A DNA stretch of 59,471 bases. Source: JBATTK01 sp049670505. GTDB taxonomy: Bacteria; Bacteroidota; Bacteroidia; Flavobacteriales; Flavobacteriaceae. The position numbers and the translations under genes were made by a program. Positions 54,330-59,471 of this stretch are shown here, one piece after another (the stretch's first letter is position 1; every line of letters starts with the position of its first letter). The stretch is from positions 1-59,471 of the forward strand of contig JBATTK010000012.1 of NCBI GenBank assembly GCA_049670505.1, read 5' to 3'. The notes below the pieces were generated by a model that searched no databases, had not been told where the DNA came from, and saw only the letters and a program-made list of their open reading frames with translations.

Positions 54330-54712
54330 TTTCCAACAAACGAAAAATGAATATTATTCAGAACTACATTAACTCCTATAACGAATTTGATATTGATGGA
54401 ATGATCAAGGATTTAGATCCGGAAATTGTGTTTATGAATATCTCAAATGGAAAGACCGATTTTATAACGAATGGTATTATCGAATTTAAAAATCAAGCGG
54501 AAAAAGCTACATCGATTTTCAGTGAAAGAGAACAAAAAATCTCCGAATCAAAAACGAACGGAAATATCGTTGAAATAGGAATTCATTATTTCGCAATATT
54601 AAATATAGATTTACCCAACGGATTAAAGAAAGGTGAAAACCTTAGTCTCAAAGGAAAATCCGTATTCAAATTCAATGATGAAAAAATAGTTGAAATTAGG
54701 GACATCAGCTAA
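54326..54712 (+). CDS. SnoaL/NTF2-like protein
   Basis: A 128-residue cytoplasmic protein with IIQNYINSYNEFDIDGMIKD and FKFNDEKIVEIRDIS, the ends of a SnoaL-like domain. The ATG at 54326 overlaps the GNAT stop; a second ATG at 54347 is an alternative. It is one of three NTF2-like proteins in this 10-kb stretch. Function unknown. Confidence 0.75.
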   Translation: MISNKRKMNIIQNYINSYNEFDIDGMIKDLDPEIVFMNISNGKTDFITNGIIEFKNQAEKATSIFSEREQKISESKTNGNIVEIGIHYFAILNIDLPNGLKKGENLSLKGKSVFKFNDEKIVEIRDIS

Positions 54713-54756
54713 ATGTAAACGCTACACCGTGAATTATTTATAACCAATAGACACCT

Positions 54757-55338
54757 ATGAAAAAACTACTTGCAATCGTATTGATCATTTTCATTAATAG
54801 TTGTTTTGCCCAAACAAATATTTCATCAATTGAGTTATCCCAATGTGCGCTAGAATTGATAGAACAAAACGTGACTTACGACCCGAGTTATTTTTCAATC
54901 GACTATCCAAACGGAGACGTACCGGCAGACAAAGGTGTATGCACCGATGTAGTGATAAGGGCATATCGGAAGGTTGGAATTGATCTACAAAAGAAAGTCC
55001 ATGAAGATATGAAAGTCAATTTCAATTTATATCCAAAAATATGGGGGCTTACAACCACCGATAAAAATATTGACCATAGAAGGGTTCCAAATCTAATGGT
55101 CTTTTTTAAAAGAAAAGGGGAGGAAAAGGCAATTACAAAAAATCCTGAGGATTACGTGCCGGGAGATATTGTTTGTTGGAATTTAGGCGGAGCAATAACG
55201 CATATCGGAATCGTGGTGGATAAAAAATCCAAGGACGGTAAACGGAATTTAATTGTTCATAATATTGGAGGCGGACAAGTTTTAGCCGATTGTTTATTCG
55301 ACTTTAAGATTATTGGACATTACAGCTATAGCAACTAA
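54757..55338 (+). CDS. exported DUF1287 protein
   Basis: A 193-residue secreted protein (signal ending NSCFAQ). DUF1287 features are YPNGDVPADKGVCTDVVIRAYRK near residue 50, DIDH-like NIDHRRVPNLMVFF, and GDIVCWNLGGAITHIGIVVD. The Cys in GVCTDV and the His in THIGIV resemble an NlpC/P60-type Cys-His pair, so hydrolase activity on cell-wall peptides is possible but not shown for the family. Cys-16 of the signal region could also make it a lipoprotein. Confidence 0.85.
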   Translation: MKKLLAIVLIIFINSCFAQTNISSIELSQCALELIEQNVTYDPSYFSIDYPNGDVPADKGVCTDVVIRAYRKVGIDLQKKVHEDMKVNFNLYPKIWGLTTTDKNIDHRRVPNLMVFFKRKGEEKAITKNPEDYVPGDIVCWNLGGAITHIGIVVDKKSKDGKRNLIVHNIGGGQVLADCLFDFKIIGHYSYSN

Positions 55339-55422
55339 AAAGCTATATGCCCATTACAATTGGAATCCATTGCAAATTATAGCATCAAAACAAAATATTT
55401 AAACTTTTAATCGGTCCGATTC

Positions 55423-57006
55423 CTACAAAAGATAATCCGTACTGATAAAGTTGGATAGTTTGGTCTCCAACAATTTTTCCAAGATCTCATTGTTCAATTC
55501 ATTGTCCTTGGAGGCCACAAAAGTGCGTATGGAAAAAGACCGCAAGGCATCGTGTACGCTTAAAGTGGATTGGGCCGAGTCTTTACGTCCGGTAAAGGGA
55601 TATACATCTGGGCCCCTTTGGCAAGAGCTGTTCAGATTCACCCTACATACCAGGTTCGCCAAGGTATCTATAAGTGGGGCCAGGGCATATACATCTTTCC
55701 CGAATAGACTTACCTGCTGACCGTAATTGGATTCTGCCATGTCATCCAAAGGCTCGGCAATGTCCTTAAAGGAAAGGATGGGGATTACGGGTCCAAACTG
55801 CTCTTCCTGATATACTTGCATATCCTTGGATACCGGATACAATACGGCCGGCCAGATAAAATTGTCCAAATGTTGCCCACCTTTCTTATTCATTACTTCT
55901 GCTCCTTTTCCTAAGGCGTCATCGATCAATCCCTGAATATAGGCGGGCTTGTCAGGTTCTGGTAATGGAGTCAATTTTACGCCCTTGTCCCAAGGGTTTC
56001 CAAAGGGAAGTGCATCTACTTTCGCCGCAAATCGGCTATTAAATTCATCAATAATATCTTCGTGCACATAGACCACTTTTAAAGCGGTGCAGCGTTGTCC
56101 GTTAAACGATAAGGTCCCTGCAATGCATTCGTCAATGGTAAGATCTAAATCGGCATCGGGCAAAACAATGGCCGGATTCTTGGCCTCCAGACCGAGCACC
56201 AAGCGCAGGCGGTTACTTTTTGGATGTTGATCTTGTAAGGCATTGGCAGATTTACTATTTCCGATCAATGCGAGGGCATCTACCCTTCCTGTCGCCATAA
56301 TGGGCCCTGCTATGGCCCTTCCTCTACCAAATAGGATATTTACCACTCCCTTTGGAAAACAGCTCTGAAACGCCTCCAAAAGCGGCGCAATCAATAGGAC
56401 TCCATACTTTGCCGGCTTAAAAATGGCCGTATTGCCCATAATGAGTGCCGGAATCAAGAGTGCAAAAGTTTCGTTCAACGGATAGTTATAGGGACCCAAG
56501 CATAGTACTACGCCTAAAGGACCTCTGCGTATATGGGCATACACCCCGCTATCTTTTTGAAACTTGGCGGAATCCCTATCCAGTTGTTTGTAATCCTCTA
56601 TGGTATCATAAATATACGCTACGGTACGATCGAACTCTTTTTGGGAATCCGGCAGCGATTTTCCAATCTCCCACATCAATAATCGCACCACCTCGTCACG
56701 TTTTGTCCGCATCTGTTTTACAAAGGCCTCCATACAGTCTATCCGATCTTTTACCCGCATAGTGGGCCATACACCCTGTCCTTTACCATACGCTACCATG
56801 GCCGCATCCAAGGCCTCCAAAGCCTCTGTTTCTCCCATCGTTGGGATACTCCCTAAAAGCGTAGGCGTATAGGAATCGGTAGAAGATATCGTAGAATAGA
56901 CTTCCGAAGTATCCCCTCCCCATTTTTTAAGTTCCCCGTTGATCAAATAGGTTTTTTGATGGATCTGGTTCTCCATCTGGAATTCCTGTGGTATTTGCGT
57001 TTTCAT
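55423..57006 (-). CDS. gapN: NADP-dependent non-phosphorylating glyceraldehyde-3-phosphate dehydrogenase
   Basis: A 527-residue aldehyde dehydrogenase that resembles plant-type GapN, turning glyceraldehyde-3-phosphate straight into 3-phosphoglycerate with NADPH formed. The catalytic Cys306 lies in FNGQRCTALK and the general base Glu in LVLGLEAKNPAIV. LGPYNYPLNETFALLIPALI near residue 170 lies at the cofactor entrance, and the substrate-binding SCQRGPDVYPFTGRKDSA near the end fits GapN. I chose the ATG at 57006; a Met at codon 11 is also possible. It supplies NADPH for biosynthesis at the cost of ATP. Confidence 0.85.
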   Translation of the reverse strand: MKTQIPQEFQMENQIHQKTYLINGELKKWGGDTSEVYSTISSTDSYTPTLLGSIPTMGETEALEALDAAMVAYGKGQGVWPTMRVKDRIDCMEAFVKQMRTKRDEVVRLLMWEIGKSLPDSQKEFDRTVAYIYDTIEDYKQLDRDSAKFQKDSGVYAHIRRGPLGVVLCLGPYNYPLNETFALLIPALIMGNTAIFKPAKYGVLLIAPLLEAFQSCFPKGVVNILFGRGRAIAGPIMATGRVDALALIGNSKSANALQDQHPKSNRLRLVLGLEAKNPAIVLPDADLDLTIDECIAGTLSFNGQRCTALKVVYVHEDIIDEFNSRFAAKVDALPFGNPWDKGVKLTPLPEPDKPAYIQGLIDDALGKGAEVMNKKGGQHLDNFIWPAVLYPVSKDMQVYQEEQFGPVIPILSFKDIAEPLDDMAESNYGQQVSLFGKDVYALAPLIDTLANLVCRVNLNSSCQRGPDVYPFTGRKDSAQSTLSVHDALRSFSIRTFVASKDNELNNEILEKLLETKLSNFISTDYLL

Positions 57007-57232
57007 ACGTTTAAATCTTTTTAATTTATTGATAATGAATCAATTAAAAAATTGAGAACGTATGTAACAGCTACGCTCTCGCATTAAAAATTTTAAACAT
57101 TGCCTTTTGCGAAGTAATTTTTAAAATTTCTTGATGCTCGTTTCATTTTTATAGCTTTTTGTAAATCATCTAATTATTTCCGTTAGCATCCAGTAACAAT
57201 GGATTGCACCTATTTTAATATTGGAAACTTAT

Positions 57233-58708
57233 CTAAACAATGGGTTTCATAGCGGTCATAGAGGCACGTAGCCTGGCACCTACGATTTCCACAGGATGTT
57301 CCCGAAGGGCTTTGTTCACCGCTATCAGCTTCACATTGTCTACACCGGTATCCTTTCCTACACCAAATTGCTCCCCGATAACATCTGTATCCATCTTCTT
57401 CATGAAGTCACCTAACAACGGCTTACAGGCATGGTCGAACAAATAGCACCCATACTCCGCCGTGTCCGATATCACCCGGTTCATTTCAAAGAGTTTCTTT
57501 CTGGCTATGGTATTGGCAATCAGGGGTGTCTCGTGCAAGGACTCATAGTAGGCTGATTCCGATATGATTCCGGATTCCGTCATAGATTCAAAAGCCAACT
57601 CTACCCCTGCCCTGACCAAAGCAATCATTAACACGCCCCTATCATAGTATTCCTGTTCCGAAATTTTGTCATTGCCCGCAGGCGTTTTCTCAAATGCGGT
57701 CTTTCCCGTTTCCGCTCTCCATTGCAACAAGTTCTTATCGTCATTGGCCCAATCTTCCATCATTGTCTTGGAAAAATGCCCGACCATAATATCGTCCATA
57801 TGTTTTTGAAACAAAGGGCGCATAATGTCCTTAAGTTCTTCGGAAAGCTCATAGGCCTTTATTTTTGCAGGATTGGACAGGCGATCCATCATATTGGTAA
57901 TGCCACCATATTTTAGGCCTTCCGTAATGGTTTCCCAACCGTATTGTATCAATTTGGAAGCATATCCGGCATCCACGCCTTTTTCCAGCATTTTGTCAAA
58001 ACAAAGAATGGATCCTGTTTGCAACAGGCCACAAAGAATAGTCTGCTCTCCCATAAGATCCGATTTCACCTCCGCTACAAAGGAAGATTCCAATACACCG
58101 GCCTTATGCCCACCGGTAGCAGCAGCATAGGCCTTTGCCTGTTCCAGACCCTTTCCTTCGGGATCATTCTCCGGATGCACGGCAATCAACGTCGGTACAC
58201 CAAAACCTCTCTTATATTCTTCCCGTACCTCTGAACCCGGGCTTTTGGGCGCTACCATAATAACGGTAAGGTCCTTGCGAATCTGCATCCCTTCCTCTAC
58301 AATATTAAAGCCATGGGAATAGGAGAGTGTTGCTCCCTGTTTCATTAAAGGCATTACCGCACTTACCACATTACTATGTTGTTTGTCCGGCGTAAGATTG
58401 ATGACCAGATCGGCATTGGGAATCAAGGCTTCATAGGTTCCCACGGTAAAACCATTTTCCTTGGCATTTTTGAAGGACTGGCGCTGCTCGGTTATAGCGG
58501 CTTCCCGCAATGTATAGGAGATGTCCAATCCGGAATCCCGCATATTCAGACCTTGATTCAGCCCTTGTGCCCCGCAGCCTACAATAACAATTTTTTTTCC
58601 TTTTAAAGCCGATACACCATCCGAAAATTCGGTAGATTCCATGAATCTACATTTTCCCAATTGGTTCAATTGTTCCCGTAATGATAGTGTATTAAAGTAA
58701 TTTGCCAT
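57233..58708 (-). CDS. ilvC: ketol-acid reductoisomerase, long (class II) form
   Basis: Converts acetolactate or acetohydroxybutyrate to the dihydroxy acids of valine and isoleucine synthesis with NADPH. At 491 residues it is the long form with a duplicated knotted domain. VGCGAQGLNQGLNMRDSG binds NADPH; SPGSEVREEYKRGFGVPTLIAVH, SDLMGEQTILCG and ESMTESGIISE carry metal and substrate ligands. It follows ilvN by 40 bp on the minus strand, so the two form an operon. Confidence 0.97.
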   Translation of the reverse strand: MANYFNTLSLREQLNQLGKCRFMESTEFSDGVSALKGKKIVIVGCGAQGLNQGLNMRDSGLDISYTLREAAITEQRQSFKNAKENGFTVGTYEALIPNADLVINLTPDKQHSNVVSAVMPLMKQGATLSYSHGFNIVEEGMQIRKDLTVIMVAPKSPGSEVREEYKRGFGVPTLIAVHPENDPEGKGLEQAKAYAAATGGHKAGVLESSFVAEVKSDLMGEQTILCGLLQTGSILCFDKMLEKGVDAGYASKLIQYGWETITEGLKYGGITNMMDRLSNPAKIKAYELSEELKDIMRPLFQKHMDDIMVGHFSKTMMEDWANDDKNLLQWRAETGKTAFEKTPAGNDKISEQEYYDRGVLMIALVRAGVELAFESMTESGIISESAYYESLHETPLIANTIARKKLFEMNRVISDTAEYGCYLFDHACKPLLGDFMKKMDTDVIGEQFGVGKDTGVDNVKLIAVNKALREHPVEIVGARLRASMTAMKPIV

Positions 58709-58748
58709 TTTTTTAACTCGTTTTACCCCCGATGGTTAACGGGATTTA

Positions 58749-59276
58749 TTAACTATTTTGAAATTCGTTCAATAAGGTAGAAATCTGCATTTCCGATTTT
58801 GATACCGATATACGTCCGGAACGCACAAATTGCATAATACCGTAAGGTTTCAGTTGTTGGTACATTTCATCAATTTCACCTCTCCTCCCCGTTTTGGCCA
58901 ATACAAAAAATTCCCGGGATACCGTTACTATTTGAGAATTACTCTCTTTGATGATATTTTGAATCTGTCGCTCATCGAACAACAAATGGGAAGCTATCTT
59001 GAAGATTGCGGATTCTTGATAGATGGTTTCTTCATCCGTATGATAAAATGCTTTTATGACCTCGATCTGTTTCTCTATTTGAGCTACTATTTTCCGCGTC
59101 CAATCTTCAGTCGTAAAAACGACTATCGTAAATTTAGAAACATGTTCTATTTCTGATTTAGAAACGTTTAAACTCTCTATGTTAATGTGACGCTTTAAGA
59201 ATATTCCTGATATTCTATTCAACAATCCTACATTGTTCTCGGAATAGACCGAGATGGTAAACCACTTTTTTTCCAT
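58749..59276 (-). CDS. ilvN: acetolactate synthase small (regulatory) subunit
   Basis: A 175-residue regulatory subunit that binds valine and modulates the catalytic subunit IlvB. The N-terminal ACT domain starts WFTISVYSENNVGLLNRISGIFLKRHINIESLNV. The ATG is preceded by a purine-rich GGGGAAAGGGAA stretch, a stronger ribosome-binding site than is usual for this group. ilvC follows. ilvB is not in the window, and the gene directly upstream does not look like it. Confidence 0.95.
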   Translation of the reverse strand: MEKKWFTISVYSENNVGLLNRISGIFLKRHINIESLNVSKSEIEHVSKFTIVVFTTEDWTRKIVAQIEKQIEVIKAFYHTDEETIYQESAIFKIASHLLFDERQIQNIIKESNSQIVTVSREFFVLAKTGRRGEIDEMYQQLKPYGIMQFVRSGRISVSKSEMQISTLLNEFQNS

Positions 59277-59352
59277 TTCCCTTTCCCCTGCCTTCTCCCC
59301 TATAGGAAGACGTTACCGGGTCATTTTTAATTAATATTACTCGTCTCTGTTA

Positions 59353-59471
59353 TTACTTTTTTACCGCCAAGATCAATCCAGTGGACCAGTTTATTTTAGT
59401 GATATTGAAATCCTTTCTACTTTCCAGATAATTCACCAGGGTATCCACGTTTTCTTGATGTCCTTTTGGCC
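59353..59471 (-). CDS. C-terminal end of an unrecognised protein
   Basis: The last 38 codons of a minus-strand gene that runs off the right edge, with a TAA at 59355-59353. The tail reads GHQENVDTLVNYLESRKDF and ends INWSTGLILAVKK. The ending does not resemble the C-terminus of IlvB. It might be the last strands of a class I methyltransferase, but that is a guess. It lies 76 bp upstream of ilvN. Confidence 0.6.
   Translation of the reverse strand, partial: PKGHQENVDTLVNYLESRKDFNITKINWSTGLILAVKK

Noticed and set aside
57007..57232. AT-rich inverted repeat between ilvC and gapN as a terminator
   Set aside because: The arms (AAAAATTTTAAA and TTTTTAAAATTT) pair only in part and are AT-only; no convincing hairpin with a T-run.

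Overview
The window looks like chromosomal DNA from a marine member of the Flavobacteriaceae (Bacteroidota). The evidence is AT-rich DNA, promoter motifs of the Bacteroidota type (TTG/TTTG, then 17-19 nt, then TAnnTTTG), lipoproteins of SPII type, a fused E1 alpha/beta 2-oxoacid dehydrogenase, DUF2911, DsrE and DoxX proteins, FMN-binding glutamate-synthase-like proteins, and UvrD-type helicases with a Tudor-like tail. No tRNA, rRNA, CRISPR array, transposase, integrase or phage gene was seen. Nearly all of it is core or semi-core chromosome. Genus is not assigned. All protein family calls come from reading motifs, not from database searches.

Layout. 1-6.3 kb: end of an LpxL-type acyltransferase, an alpha/beta hydrolase, glmM, an ACP-phosphodiesterase-like protein overlapping a lipoprotein gamma-glutamyltransferase, an unknown membrane-anchored protein and a decayed gene remnant. 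6.3-12.8 kb: a DNA-repair island. It holds a LexA/CI-type self-cleaving repressor gene, four operator-like repeats, a divergent operon of a radical-SAM DNA repair/modification protein and its DUF4130 partner, a small Tudor-like protein, and uvrA. 12.8-24.7 kb: a LOG-family nucleosidase, a large M1-like protein with an outer-membrane barrel, the fused E1 enzyme, a kinase/phospho-lyase fusion, DoxX, holA, an HsdR_N-type nuclease-fold protein and a glycosyltransferase. 24.8-33.1 kb: an OmpA lipoprotein, YciO/Sua5, UvrD helicase, then a four-gene operon (DsrE, M20 amidohydrolase, FMN glutamate-synthase-like, degenerate OmpA paralogue). 33.3-41.2 kb: a membrane protein, an M1 aminopeptidase/tandem patatin operon, recG and a DUF2911 protein.

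41.4-46.9 kb is a leucine cluster (leuC-leuD-leuA-like-SnoaL-leuB) in which the 3' end of the leuA-like gene has been partly duplicated. 46.9-55.4 kb is more accessory: 79-bp tandem repeats, an AraC regulator, several SnoaL/NTF2-like proteins, an S9 peptidase, an MDR oxidoreductase, an M20 hydrolase, a GNAT and a DUF1287 protein. 55.4-59.5 kb, on the minus strand, holds the non-phosphorylating GAPDH gapN, ilvC, ilvN and the end of an unrecognised gene. The leu and ilv genes place branched-chain amino acid synthesis at this end of the window.

The most interesting unit is the repressor / operator / radical-SAM / DUF4130 / Tudor-like / uvrA neighbourhood. It reads as a damage-inducible repair regulon built on a LexA-like autocleaving regulator.
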